Of a DNA stretch of 64,000 nucleotides, positions 44,297-53,847 are shown piece after piece (the stretch's first letter is position 1; the number at the start of each line of letters is the position of its first letter). Origin of the DNA: Pirellulaceae bacterium (GTDB lineage Bacteria > Planctomycetota > Planctomycetia > Pirellulales > Pirellulaceae). Where the stretch lies: contig BPJU01000014.1 in the NCBI GenBank assembly GCA_026004775.1, positions 62,001 through 126,000 on the forward strand, read 5' to 3'. The position numbers and the translations under genes are program-made. The notes under the pieces are model-generated. The model did no database searches, was not told where the DNA came from, and saw nothing but the letters and a program-made list of their open reading frames with translations.

Positions 44297-45304
44297 TCAC
44301 TGCCCGAGCACGACCATGGGAGGTTGCCCTTCGGCGGCCCAAGCCCGCGCCATGGCGGGGGTATTAAAGCGAACGACGACGTTGCCACGATGGTCCACTG
44401 CAATCAGACCGCCGCTTGCCGGCGGCAACTGGTCGAGAACCGCCTGGGCCGCCTGATCCAGAGGCACGTCGCGCAGCCGCATCTGCAGCGCCACCTGGAA
44501 AGCGACCGCTCGTCGGATAAACTCCTCGCCGCGTCCGGTGCAGGAAACGGCACATGTTTGATTGTCCGCGTAGGTGCCGGCTCCGATGATCGGGCTATCA
44601 CCGACGCGACCGAATTTTTTGAAGGCGATACCCCCGGTGGAAGTGGCGGCTGCCAGGTTTCCGGATCGGTCGCGAGCCACACAGCCGACGGTTCCGAACG
44701 GTAGATCGGACTCCCGCAAAAAAGCCTGGCCGTCGGGCGATTGCCGGCTGCGCAAGCGTTCCCATTCACTCACGCGTTCCGGTGTCCGAAAATACTCCGG
44801 TTCGGCACGGGCCACCTGCATTTGCTCGGCGAACGCTTCTGCGCCCTCGGCCACCAACAGCACGTGTTGGGTTTTTTCCATTACCAGGCGAGCCAACGAG
44901 ATCGGGTTTTTCACGGTGCGCACTGCCGCCACGGCTCCGCAGCGCAAGTTCCGGCCCTCCATGATCGATGCGTCCAGTTCATGATGGCCGTCGGCATTCA
45001 GCACCGCACCGCGCCCGGCGTTGAACAACGGGTCGTCCTCGAGTGCCTTCACGACCATCTCCACCACGTCCAGACTGGAAGCGCCCGCTGTTAACTCGGC
45101 CACGGCCTTCTGGAGTACGCGTTCCAGCGACGCTTCCATTTGCGCCCGGCGTTGCTGGCCATCGGGGCCGAGCCGGCCCATCGCTCCCCCGTGAATTGCC
45201 ACCGCCCAACGCCCCTCTTCCGCCTGCAACGTCTCCGTCATGCACTGACTCCCGTATAAGACAACGATCGACACGAGTACCGGACACCACGCTTGGGACC
45301 TCAT
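44297..45304 (-). CDS. Isoaspartyl peptidase / L-asparaginase (Ntn-hydrolase), exported
   Basis: 335 residues; ATG preceded by GGAG. Signal peptide VLVSIVVLYGSQCMTETLQA, then WAVAIHGGAMG. The nucleophile Thr created by autocleavage is in PFGTVGCVARD; NAGRGAVLNADGHHELDASIM and GVGDSPIIGAGTYADN-like blocks (RVGDSPIIGAGTYADN) complete the family. The protein should split into alpha and beta chains. It hydrolyses beta-aspartyl dipeptides and asparagine, here probably in the periplasm. It follows a sulfatase gene by 222 bp. Confidence 0.92.
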   Translation of the reverse strand: MRSQAWCPVLVSIVVLYGSQCMTETLQAEEGRWAVAIHGGAMGRLGPDGQQRRAQMEASLERVLQKAVAELTAGASSLDVVEMVVKALEDDPLFNAGRGAVLNADGHHELDASIMEGRNLRCGAVAAVRTVKNPISLARLVMEKTQHVLLVAEGAEAFAEQMQVARAEPEYFRTPERVSEWERLRSRQSPDGQAFLRESDLPFGTVGCVARDRSGNLAAATSTGGIAFKKFGRVGDSPIIGAGTYADNQTCAVSCTGRGEEFIRRAVAFQVALQMRLRDVPLDQAAQAVLDQLPPASGGLIAVDHRGNVVVRFNTPAMARAWAAEGQPPMVVLGQ

Positions 45305-45330
45305 CGGGCGCTCCTTTTATGTACCTTACT

Positions 45331-45393
45331 GCCTATCCGAAAACCGCCGTTGGTCCAGTTACACACATTGTGCGAATCGGTTTTCAGATAGGC
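45331..45393. repeat. 16-bp imperfect inverted repeat between sulfatase and peptidase genes
   Basis: GCCTATCCGAAAACCG (45331-45346) and CGGTTTTCAGATAGGC (45378-45393) pair with one mismatch around a 31-nt loop. There is no T-run on either side. It could be an RNA element in the leader of the isoaspartyl peptidase mRNA or a small palindromic repeat. Confidence 0.7.
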
Positions 45394-45526
45394 TCTTGGT
45401 CTGCCGCGGCGACGTGCCGGGCCCAATTTTTTCACCTTTTTTACAACCGCAAAAGGCACTTTTCATTACTGTCGTTACTGCTTGAAAAGCTGCCAAGCCC
45501 GCACCTGCCGCCGCACCCGCCGTGAC

Positions 45527-47023
45527 TTACGGCATCTGTGGTATGTCTTGCCTGGGGAAGCGCGACCGCAGTTGGCGGCTGAGCTGAACAAGCAACTCCC
45601 GATATTCCGACCGCACTGCCAGGTTCTCGTTGTTTTCTGGATCCTGAAGCTGGTCATAAAGCTCATAGACCGGTTCTTCACCGGCTTTGGTCCACTCGAC
45701 GAACCGCCACCGGTCCGTCCGCATCGCCACTCCCAAGTAACCGGATTTGGGATACCAACTGAAAGCCGCGTCATTGACCTCAGCCTGCGGGTCTTTCAGG
45801 ATCGGCGCCAGACTGCGTCCTTCGAAATCAGCGTTCGTCGGCAGTCCGCACAGCTCGACCAGCGTCGGCCCGATATCGACACTCTGAACCAGAGATGGGC
45901 TCTTCGTTCCCTGAGTTGTCTGGCCGGGGTAGGAGATGATGAGCACGTTGCGCGTGGCTCCCTCGTAGTTGTTGTGCTTGGCACCCCACCAGCCATGTTC
46001 GCCCATGTAGTAACCGTGGTCACTCCATAGAACCACCACCGTGTTCGACGCCAGGCCGGTCTGTTCCAGCGCCGCAAGGAGCCGTCCGATGAGCGCGTCT
46101 ACGTAGCTGATGGCCGCCAGGTATCCGTGCAGGCAGGCTCGCTGGAACGCTTCATCCAGAGGCCCTGGCGGCACATTACCGTAGTAGCGGAAATCCTGTC
46201 CCGAGGTGGCGGCGAATGGGGGAGCATTCCTTGGCGGTTGCGTGTTCACCGGCAGGGGAATACGGCCGGGATCATAAAGATCCCAATACTTGCGCGGCGA
46301 AACCCACGGCACATGCGGATTGGAAAAGCCCACAGCCAAAAAGAAACGCTGGTCTGGCGACTGGGCGTACTCCTGAAGCTGGTGGATGGCGTGCACGACC
46401 GTGTCGCCATCGAGCAGTTCGTCATCAGGCAGGTCGGCCGCTTCGAAGGCGGGGCCCGCATAGAACGGATTGTCACGCCCGCGCGGCGGTGGTTGGATGC
46501 CGCGGCGCCGATACTCTTCACGCCGCGCTTCGACCGCCGCTTGACCTTGCTTGCCATACCGCGGTTTGCGGCTGTGCCACGCCGGAACCGTCCAAGAGGC
46601 CTCATCATCGATCCCGACATGATAAACTTTGCCGAAACTGCGACAATCGTAGCCGTGTAACTTGAAATACTGAGGCACCGTTACGACGTCGGGCAGGGTG
46701 CTTCGCAGCGGCGGACCAATCGTATAAATCCCCGTTGTACTCGGATAACGACTCGTCAACATCGAAATGCGCGAAGGTGAGCAAAGTGCCTGCTGCACGA
46801 AACTCCGCAAGAAAACCGTGCCCCGAGCCGCCAGCCGGTCGATGTGGGGGGAGTGCACGAGCCTGTCCCCGTAACAGCCCAATTGGGGGCGCATATCGTC
46901 CACGCAAATAAGCAGTACGTTATACCGCCCCTCAGCCGCCAGCCGCCCGATGCTCCCCAGCAACAGCCATCCGACCGCAGTCACCCCGCAAAGGATACGC
47001 CACCACAAAGGGCACTGTTTCAT
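45527..47023 (-). CDS. Secreted sulfatase, iduronate-2-sulfatase-like
   Basis: 498 residues; ATG preceded by AAAGG. Signal peptide ILCGVTAVGWLLLGSIGRLAA, metal-binding VLLICVDDMRPQLGCYG, and formylglycine motif ALCSPSRISML near residue 80. VVLWSDHGYYMGEHGWWGAKHNN and FSNPHVPWVSPRKYWDLYDP resemble the sulfatase at 37-38.4 kb, of which it is a distant paralogue. Confidence 0.93.
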   Translation of the reverse strand: MKQCPLWWRILCGVTAVGWLLLGSIGRLAAEGRYNVLLICVDDMRPQLGCYGDRLVHSPHIDRLAARGTVFLRSFVQQALCSPSRISMLTSRYPSTTGIYTIGPPLRSTLPDVVTVPQYFKLHGYDCRSFGKVYHVGIDDEASWTVPAWHSRKPRYGKQGQAAVEARREEYRRRGIQPPPRGRDNPFYAGPAFEAADLPDDELLDGDTVVHAIHQLQEYAQSPDQRFFLAVGFSNPHVPWVSPRKYWDLYDPGRIPLPVNTQPPRNAPPFAATSGQDFRYYGNVPPGPLDEAFQRACLHGYLAAISYVDALIGRLLAALEQTGLASNTVVVLWSDHGYYMGEHGWWGAKHNNYEGATRNVLIISYPGQTTQGTKSPSLVQSVDIGPTLVELCGLPTNADFEGRSLAPILKDPQAEVNDAAFSWYPKSGYLGVAMRTDRWRFVEWTKAGEEPVYELYDQLQDPENNENLAVRSEYRELLVQLSRQLRSRFPRQDIPQMP

Positions 47024-47164
47024 AAGTTAGGCCTTTCCTGTCGGTCGGGCCGACCGGCGAAAGCCGGCCCCCTGCACGCTCGTGCCAATCATCTCTGCCA
47101 CGTTACAATGCCGCTAGCCGATGGTATGCCACTTTGTCGATAGTAGGTCTGAAGGACACTGAGC

Positions 47165-48145
47165 ATGATTGTACCGCGATACTGGGCTGAAGCGAGACTC
47201 CACGAGGAGCACGCGGGGCGTTCGATCACCGTGTGGCGCTTCGGCTGGTCCGACACCAGCCAGGAGCATGCCGAAGCGGTGGCCCGGAGCCGAGCGGCTG
47301 AAGCGATGGAACGTATTCGCCGCGGAGAGAACCTTCCTCGCCGCGAACGCCGCGTCCCCTATGGTGCTGGTGAAGGCATCCCGATTCGCGAGGAAATCGT
47401 GCAAACCTATGGTGATACGGTCATCACGCGCAATTGCTACGGCGCCCTGTGCTTGAACACACCCGACGTGCTTTTTGTTGACATCGACCTCGATCCACGC
47501 TTGCCGGCCAAGTGGTACGGCTTATCCGTGCTTTTTTGCGGCCTTCTTGGGGTCTGGGTTGGGCACGTGACCGGACGGGTCGGCGCGGGGGCAACGGCAT
47601 TTTTCATGGTGCTGCCGGTAGCGCTTTTTGTAACGGCGTGGAGTTACCAGTGGATCACGCGGCGGCTGAACCTGCTGGAGCGACGAGCGATAAATCGGGT
47701 GCGGCGCTTTGCGGAAAGGCATCCTGGCTGGCACTTGCGCCTCTATCGTGCGGCCGCTGGACTACGGCTGTTGGCCCTCCACCAGACATTTGATCCGCTG
47801 GACCCTGTTGTTACCGAGCTGTTCACGGCGGTGCGGGCCGACCCGAATTACGTGAGGATGTGCCGCATGCAGAAATGCTTTCGGGCTCGATTGACTCCCA
47901 AACCGTGGCGCGTCGGTATTTCAAAGCATATTCGCCCGCGTCATGGCGCCGCATGGCCCGTTGACCCTCGCTTCGCCGAAGCTCGAGCCCAATGGATCCG
48001 CAGGTACGAATATGCCATTGCCGGTTTCGGCGTGTGTGCTCTGACCCGGGAATTCGGCAGCCACACGATCCACCCGGCTGCCTATGACGTTTGCCGGCTT
48101 CACGATACGTTCTGCCGAGTGGTTGAAAACCTGCCTCTGGCCTGA
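47165..48145 (+). CDS. Conserved protein of unknown function with two membrane segments
   Basis: 326 residues; ATG preceded by GAAGGA. Two adjacent hydrophobic segments (GLSVLFCGLLGVWVGHV and GATAFFMVLPVALFVTAW) lie at about residues 119-160. Before them is an Asp-rich VDIDLDPR, and after them HLRLYRAAAGLRLLALHQTFDP and FRARLTPKPWRVG. These blocks recur, from memory, in uncharacterised proteins of several phyla that lack the membrane segments. The D-x-D strand and a later basic pocket could suit a nucleotidyltransferase-like fold, but that is speculative. Confidence 0.7.
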   Translation: MIVPRYWAEARLHEEHAGRSITVWRFGWSDTSQEHAEAVARSRAAEAMERIRRGENLPRRERRVPYGAGEGIPIREEIVQTYGDTVITRNCYGALCLNTPDVLFVDIDLDPRLPAKWYGLSVLFCGLLGVWVGHVTGRVGAGATAFFMVLPVALFVTAWSYQWITRRLNLLERRAINRVRRFAERHPGWHLRLYRAAAGLRLLALHQTFDPLDPVVTELFTAVRADPNYVRMCRMQKCFRARLTPKPWRVGISKHIRPRHGAAWPVDPRFAEARAQWIRRYEYAIAGFGVCALTREFGSHTIHPAAYDVCRLHDTFCRVVENLPLA

Positions 48146-48162
48146 CGACAAAAACACGGCGG

Positions 48163-49647
48163 TTATCCCACCAGTGCCTGCACAACATGACCGCCGACAT
48201 CCGTCAAGCGATGCTCTCGTCCCTGGTAACGATACGTCAGCCGTTCGTGGTCCAATCCCAACAGGTGCAGCACGGTGGCGTTCAAATCGTGCACATGCAC
48301 CGGTTCTTCGACAATGTCGAATCCCAATTCGTCGGTCTTGCCGACCGAAACGCCTCCCGGCACGCCGCCGCCGGCCAGCCAAAACGTGAAGGCATCCTTG
48401 TGGTGGTCACGCCCCGGCTGCGCCTTGGGATTGTCGGCTCCCTGACGTAACGGAGTGCGCCCGAATTCGCTGCCCCAAATAACCAGCGTTTGATCGAGCA
48501 GCCCGCGGTGCTTTAGATCCTTGATGAGCGCGGCCATCGCTTGATCGACATCACGGCACTTGGCGGGCAAGCGCGTCGCCAGACCATTGTGATGGTCCCA
48601 GTCCGAATCATACAGCTCCACCAGCCGTACCCCTTGTTCGACCAAGCGCCGCGCAAGCAGACAGTTGGCCGCAAACGAGGGACGCCCCGGCTCCACACCA
48701 TACATCTTGAGCGTAGCAGGGCTTTCGCGGGAAAGATCTACCAGCTCCGGTACCGACATTTGCATGCGGAAGGCTTTTTCGTACTGCACGATGCGGGTGA
48801 TGATTTCCGGGTCGCCCGCCGATTGGAAGCGATGTTGATTGAGCGCTGCCACGGCATCCAATACCCGGCGGCGATCGTCCATCGAGAAACCGGGCGGGTT
48901 AGAGAGAAAAAGGACCGGATCACGCGCCGAACGGAACTCGACACCTTGATAAATACTGGGCAGGAACCCCGCCGACCAGAGGCTCGTTCCAGCGCCGCCC
49001 TTCGGCCCCGACAACAGCACCACGTAAGCCGGCAAGTTGTCGTTTTCGGAGCCGAGACCATACACGACCCAGGCTCCGAAACTGGGCCGCCCGCCGCGGC
49101 CAAAACCGGTATGCAGCAGCATCTGAGCCGGGGCATGATTGATCTCTTCGGTATGCACCGACCGAACCACCGCCAATTCGTCCGCCACCTCCGCCAGATG
49201 CGGCAGAAGATCGGAGATCCACTGGCCGCATTGTCCGCGCCGCCGAAACACAAAAGGCGAGCCGGCCAGCGTCAAGTTGTTACCGATAAATGCAAACCTT
49301 CGGCCCTTAGACACCGACTCCGGACACGGCTCGCCATCGTACTTTTTCAGTGCCGGCTTGTAGTCGAATAGATCCAACTGGGAAGGAGCACCAACCATGT
49401 GCAAATAGATCACGTGCCGCGCCTTGGGCGGAAAATGGGGAGCCTTGGCAGAGAGGGGATCCGCGGCCGGGCTGTCCGATGCCGCTACAGGGCGGTCGCC
49501 GAGCAGCCGCAACGCCAGCGCCCCCAACCCGAATCCGGTACGCCGCAAGAACCACCGGCGCTGCACGTGCCATGCCTCGCCCGGCTCCACCTCCCGCAGA
49601 GCGCTACCCGCTAAAACCGCTGCTTCCCAATTCCTGGTCGAATACAT
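48163..49647 (-). CDS. DUF1501 protein (sulfatase-fold, exported)
   Basis: 494 residues from the ATG with GGAG 8 nt upstream. The N-terminal RRWFLRRTGFGLGALAL is Tat-like. VIYLHMVGAPSQLDLFDYKP, VVRSVHTEEINHAPAQM, DSDWDHHNG and VIWGSEFGRTPLRQG are DUF1501 hallmarks; the fold is that of alkaline phosphatase/sulfatase. It follows the DUF1549/DUF1553 gene by 57 bp; this pairing is widespread in planctomycetes and is thought to work on polysaccharides, without a proven reaction. Confidence 0.92.
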   Translation of the reverse strand: MYSTRNWEAAVLAGSALREVEPGEAWHVQRRWFLRRTGFGLGALALRLLGDRPVAASDSPAADPLSAKAPHFPPKARHVIYLHMVGAPSQLDLFDYKPALKKYDGEPCPESVSKGRRFAFIGNNLTLAGSPFVFRRRGQCGQWISDLLPHLAEVADELAVVRSVHTEEINHAPAQMLLHTGFGRGGRPSFGAWVVYGLGSENDNLPAYVVLLSGPKGGAGTSLWSAGFLPSIYQGVEFRSARDPVLFLSNPPGFSMDDRRRVLDAVAALNQHRFQSAGDPEIITRIVQYEKAFRMQMSVPELVDLSRESPATLKMYGVEPGRPSFAANCLLARRLVEQGVRLVELYDSDWDHHNGLATRLPAKCRDVDQAMAALIKDLKHRGLLDQTLVIWGSEFGRTPLRQGADNPKAQPGRDHHKDAFTFWLAGGGVPGGVSVGKTDELGFDIVEEPVHVHDLNATVLHLLGLDHERLTYRYQGREHRLTDVGGHVVQALVG

Positions 49648-49704
49648 CCTTTCTCCCCGTGTGATAGTTTCTTTCCTCCACTGTTCCATCCCGTAGGTAC
49701 AATG

Positions 49705-52242
49705 TTACTTTGTAATCGTTTCATCCAGGTTTAACAGTGCTGACGTGACCCCGTACCACGCATATACTTCCTCCACAGGCAGCGATACTGAAACAATATT
49801 ATTGTTAACTAACTTCGCTATCTCACTTCGTTTTACATCAGCATTTTTTCTTCCAGCGTCCAACAATTTGCGAAGAATGGCCAACTCGAAATCATCCGGC
49901 AGTCGTGCCGTAGCCAACCGAAACGCGTATTGCAACCGGCTGACATCGTCGCTTTGTGGTAGCGTAGTGAGAACTCGGCAGGCCATCGCCACCGCAGCTT
50001 CGACGTAGACCGGATCGTTCAGTAGAGTAAGTGCCTGGAGAGGCGTATTGGTGCGGTTTCGCTTCACGGTGCAGGCCAGTCGGTTGGTGGCGTCGAATTG
50101 CACGAAACTCGGATACGGTGCGCCTCGCTTCCAGACCACATAGATACCGCGCCGGTACTGGTCTTCCCCGGGACTCACGGTGTAATCATACTTTTGCCCG
50201 CCGATCTTCTCCCACACGCCTTCCGGTTGATAGGGTCGAATCGGCGGGCCGCCCTGCTTCAGACTCAAAAGGCCGGCCAGGGCCAGAGCCGTGTCGCGGA
50301 TCATTTCGGCGTCCATGCGGAATCGCGGTCCCCGCGAATAGAAGGCATTCTTGGGGTCGTGTTGCCATTGATCCGGAGTCGCCAGAGCCGTTTGACGATA
50401 CGTAGAAGAAAGCACGATTTGGCGCAGAATGTGTTTCGCCGACCAGCCATTTTCCATGAATTCCACCGCCAGGTAATCCAGCAATTGCGGGTGAGTAGGC
50501 GGCTCGCCCTTGACGCCGAAATCCTCGAGTGTGGGCACCAGTCCGCGTCCGAAAATTTCATTCCACCAGCGGTTCACCGTGACGCGTGCCACCAGCGGAT
50601 TCTGGGGGCTGGCCAGCCAGCGAGCCAGCGTGAGCCGATTGGGTGGGCCGTCAGGCAGAGGATGAAGTACCGCAGGCACGCCAGGAGTCACGACATCGGC
50701 CGGCTGGCGGTAGTCGCCGCGCACCAGGAACCTGGTAACCCGAGGCTCCGGTAGCTCACGCATTACCAGCGTCGTGACGGGCGCCAGTTCTGCCAGCCGC
50801 TCCTGCAACCGGCGTTCCTGTTGGCGCAGTTCCCGCAACTGCGGGTCTTGTTCGAAAAGAAACGACAGCACCTGCTGCCGTTCGTTTTCCTGCCACTGGG
50901 ACGGGTCGCTTGTCAATAACTTTTGAATTGCCTGCGGCAGGTCCCCGCTGGACGGGTCGAGGGCTGCCCGCCGGTGGGAAACCCAAGTCGGGAGCGTGGC
51001 GGCCACGGAGTTTTCTTGCTTCTTGATCGCCGTTCGCACCGCAGCCAACTCGCGCTGCACCTGGCGGCGTTTCCCGGCACGCACCTCGTCGGGCAGTTCC
51101 AGACGCGGCCCCAAAAAGCGAATGGAGCTGGGCACATTCGGGTCGCTGCGGTCGGCTTCGATCTCGGTGTTGTTGAAAAACGCAAAAAACGCATAATACT
51201 CCTGCTGCGTAAACGGATCGTACTTGTGATCGTGACACCGGGCACAGTCCAGCGTCGTACCTAGCCAAACGGTGGCCGTCGTGTTCACCCGATCGAACAC
51301 CTGGTTGACACGAGATTCTTCCGGTTCCGAACCAGCTTCCACGTTGATCGGCGCACAGCGATGAAAACCGGTTGCCACCTGCTGATCGATAGTCGCTTCG
51401 GGCAACAAATCTCCCGCAATCTGTTCGATCGTAAATCGATCAAAAGGCATGTCGGCGTTGATCGCGCGGATCACCCAGTCCCGGTACGGCCATATTTCAT
51501 GCAAGTCGTCGCGCTGGAAGCCGTGCGAGTCGGCGTAACGTGCCAGATCAAGCCACAACCGTCCCCACCGTTCGCCAAATTGAGGGGCCGCCAACAATCG
51601 GTCGACCACCCGCTCGTACGCGTCGGGGGAACCGTCATTCAAGAACGCGTCCAGCTCTTCCAGTGAAGGAGGCAGCCCTACCAGGTCCAATGACGCACGC
51701 CGCAGCCACTCCCCGCGACTCGCCTCCGGCGACGGCTTCAGGCCGACAGCTTCCATCCGAGCCAGGATAAAAAAGTCGATCGGCTGGCGGGGCCAATCGG
51801 TGTTTCGTACTTGGGGCAAGCGCGGGCGTCGCGGTACGAGGTACGCCCAGTGACCGGCCGGCCGAAACGACTCGGGCCAGTGAGCCCCATCCGCTATCCA
51901 CTGCCGAAGCAGCGCCTTCTGGGCAGCCGTCAAACTCCGCCCATTGGCCGGCATATGTTCCGGATCGCCTACCGGCAGACTCACGCGGCGCAGAAGCTCG
52001 CTCGAGCCCGGATCGCCTGGCGAAAAAACGTCCGGGCGCGTCTGCCAAGTCTGTCGCTGATCAAACCGCAAATCGTTTTTTTGTACTTGCGGCCCGTGAC
52101 ACTCGAAACATTCACGCTGCAACAGCGGATATATATGCCGAGCAAAATCAACTTGCGATTCCGGTTGCTCAGCGGTTACGAGGCCGTACCACAAGATCGC
52201 TCCTGCCAAAAACACTACCACCGGCCTCCAGTTCCGCACCAT
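49705..52242 (-). CDS. DUF1549/DUF1553 protein with planctomycete cytochrome c domain
   Basis: 845 residues from 52242 (export helix WRPVVVFLAGAILWYGL); starts at 52269 and 52353 are possible. The PSCyt1 haem motif CFECHG lies near residue 42 within FARHIYPLLQRECFECHG. DUF1549 follows (PIDFFILARMEAVGLKPSPEA, LDCARCHDHKYDPF with a second CxxCH), then DUF1553 (LTLARWLASPQNPLVARVTVNR). It should be an exported redox protein. Upstream gene of the pair with DUF1501. Confidence 0.92.
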   Translation of the reverse strand: MVRNWRPVVVFLAGAILWYGLVTAEQPESQVDFARHIYPLLQRECFECHGPQVQKNDLRFDQRQTWQTRPDVFSPGDPGSSELLRRVSLPVGDPEHMPANGRSLTAAQKALLRQWIADGAHWPESFRPAGHWAYLVPRRPRLPQVRNTDWPRQPIDFFILARMEAVGLKPSPEASRGEWLRRASLDLVGLPPSLEELDAFLNDGSPDAYERVVDRLLAAPQFGERWGRLWLDLARYADSHGFQRDDLHEIWPYRDWVIRAINADMPFDRFTIEQIAGDLLPEATIDQQVATGFHRCAPINVEAGSEPEESRVNQVFDRVNTTATVWLGTTLDCARCHDHKYDPFTQQEYYAFFAFFNNTEIEADRSDPNVPSSIRFLGPRLELPDEVRAGKRRQVQRELAAVRTAIKKQENSVAATLPTWVSHRRAALDPSSGDLPQAIQKLLTSDPSQWQENERQQVLSFLFEQDPQLRELRQQERRLQERLAELAPVTTLVMRELPEPRVTRFLVRGDYRQPADVVTPGVPAVLHPLPDGPPNRLTLARWLASPQNPLVARVTVNRWWNEIFGRGLVPTLEDFGVKGEPPTHPQLLDYLAVEFMENGWSAKHILRQIVLSSTYRQTALATPDQWQHDPKNAFYSRGPRFRMDAEMIRDTALALAGLLSLKQGGPPIRPYQPEGVWEKIGGQKYDYTVSPGEDQYRRGIYVVWKRGAPYPSFVQFDATNRLACTVKRNRTNTPLQALTLLNDPVYVEAAVAMACRVLTTLPQSDDVSRLQYAFRLATARLPDDFELAILRKLLDAGRKNADVKRSEIAKLVNNNIVSVSLPVEEVYAWYGVTSALLNLDETITK

Positions 52243-52651
52243 CAGGCAACATCTCCAACCGAAAATCATGGCGGCGAAGTCCCAATTCTGGACCATGCCT
52301 CGATCGCCTACCTGCGGCAGGTAACACAACTGGTAGGATTTGCGCAAGGGCAACCTCGCACCCCGATTTATCCTAACGCATCAGCGCGGCGATTTCGAGG
52401 TTTATCGGCAGAAAAACAACTTGTAACCACCATCGACGATTGACCGCTGTTGGCCCCGCCCAGTTGCCAGAGCCATCACGGCAGAAAACACGATCGCGGT
52501 GAGCTCGTGCCCATGTATTTTGGCCACCGCGAGCCACTCGTATTCCGCCGCAGAGCAATCCACGGCCGGCTGGCAGCCGACCGGTTCGTTATCGACAATC
52601 AGCCTTGGAGGCCGGGTGAATCAGCGACCAGCGGGAGAGATAACTACCGTC
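52243..52651. other. Divergent intergenic region
   Basis: About 410 bp between the DUF1549 gene and the ADP-ribosylglycohydrolase gene. It must hold both promoters, but I cannot identify a clear -35/-10 pair. Longer starts of either gene would shorten it. Confidence 0.4.
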
Positions 52652-53590
52652 ATGTCTGACGACAACCACGAGAAAATACCACTGCCCGACCGATTTGCCG
52701 GCTGTTTGCTGGGTTTGGCTGTCGGCGATGCGCTCGGTGCACCAGTCGAAGGTCTGCCTCGCGGCAGTTTCGCGCCGGTGCGCGACATGATCGGCAGTCC
52801 GCAGCGCGGTCTTGCGCCTGGCGAGTGGACCGACGACACAGCCTTGGCTCTGGCATTGGGCCACAGTCTGGTCTTGCGCCAAGGCTTCGATCCTTCCGAT
52901 CAGATGGAACGGTATTGCCGGTGGCTGGAAGAGGGGCATCTCCGTTGCGCGGACAGCCGGCTGTTTGTGGGACGCACGACGCACGAAGCGTTGCTCCGGT
53001 TTCGAGCGACGGGGAATCCGTTCTGCGGAAGCGACTCGCTGGAGACGGCCACGAATGGTTGCATCATGCGGCTTGCCCCAGTAGCGATGTTTTACTTCCG
53101 CGATGTACAGCAAGCGGAGTTCTATGCAGCCGAGAGTGCGCGGACGACACACGCTTTCGCCGCCTGCACGGATGCGGCTCGGTTATTGGCCCGAATGCTG
53201 GTGCGCGCTTTGTCGGGAGCTTCCCGAGATACGATTCTTTTGGCCGACGCTGGATACTTTCACGGCGTACCAGGGATCATGCTTCTGGCCGAAGGGGCCT
53301 ACTTGCACAAGACACCTGGCGAGATTCGTGGCTCGAGCAATGTCGTTGAATCGCTGGAGGCCGCATTGTGGTGTTTCGCTACCACCCGTTCGTTCGAAGA
53401 AGCGATCGTCTGTGCTGTGAATCTGGGAGACGATGCGGACACCACGGCTGCTGTTTGCGGGCAAATTGCGGGGGCCTATTATGGCTGCCAGGCCATCCCA
53501 TCTCGTTGGGTCAGCGTGCTCGCGAAACGCGAGGCAATTTGCCAGTTGGCCCAAGAGCTGTTGCATGCGGCGCTGGCACGGCCGACCTGA
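52652..53590 (+). CDS. ADP-ribosylglycohydrolase family protein
   Basis: 312 residues from the ATG at 52652, chosen because the family similarity starts at once (DRFAGCLLGLAVGDALGAPVEG). GEWTDDTALALALGHSL carries the first Mg-binding acidic cluster and NLGDDADTTAAVCGQIAGAYYG the second. It would remove ADP-ribose from proteins, nucleic acids or small molecules. No partner ADP-ribosyltransferase is adjacent, unlike DraT-DraG pairs. Confidence 0.9.
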   Translation: MSDDNHEKIPLPDRFAGCLLGLAVGDALGAPVEGLPRGSFAPVRDMIGSPQRGLAPGEWTDDTALALALGHSLVLRQGFDPSDQMERYCRWLEEGHLRCADSRLFVGRTTHEALLRFRATGNPFCGSDSLETATNGCIMRLAPVAMFYFRDVQQAEFYAAESARTTHAFAACTDAARLLARMLVRALSGASRDTILLADAGYFHGVPGIMLLAEGAYLHKTPGEIRGSSNVVESLEAALWCFATTRSFEEAIVCAVNLGDDADTTAAVCGQIAGAYYGCQAIPSRWVSVLAKREAICQLAQELLHAALARPT

Positions 53591-53693
53591 GGTGTGCCGT
53601 CTTTGCCAGCGTGTCTTTGCGTACCCTCGGCCGCACGCTGTCGGCCCCGTGTGCAGACTGCCTGGCCGTTGGCAAGATTCGCTTGAAAAACCG

Positions 53694-53722
53694 TTGAAGA
53701 TATCGACGATTATTTATATGAT
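53694..53722 (+). promoter_or_regulatory. Sigma-70-type promoter before the second DUF1501 gene
   Basis: TTGAAG (53694-53699), 17-bp spacer and TATGAT (53717-53722) in a locally AT-rich stretch, 126 bp before the start codon. Confidence 0.5.
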
Positions 53723-53847
53723 CACAGTGCCTGGCGATTTGCAAACCTGCCGCAGAAGGGCAGAGTCTTGGCGTGGTAGGCTACCGGGCGCTAGCCAAGA
53801 GAAAGCCGCGCGAGTGACGATCGGACAAACGGGAAAAGGCATTCGGT

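Noticed and set aside
53727-53736. Further copy of the GTGCCTGGC palindrome
   Set aside because: Only the left half matches; the right arm is missing.
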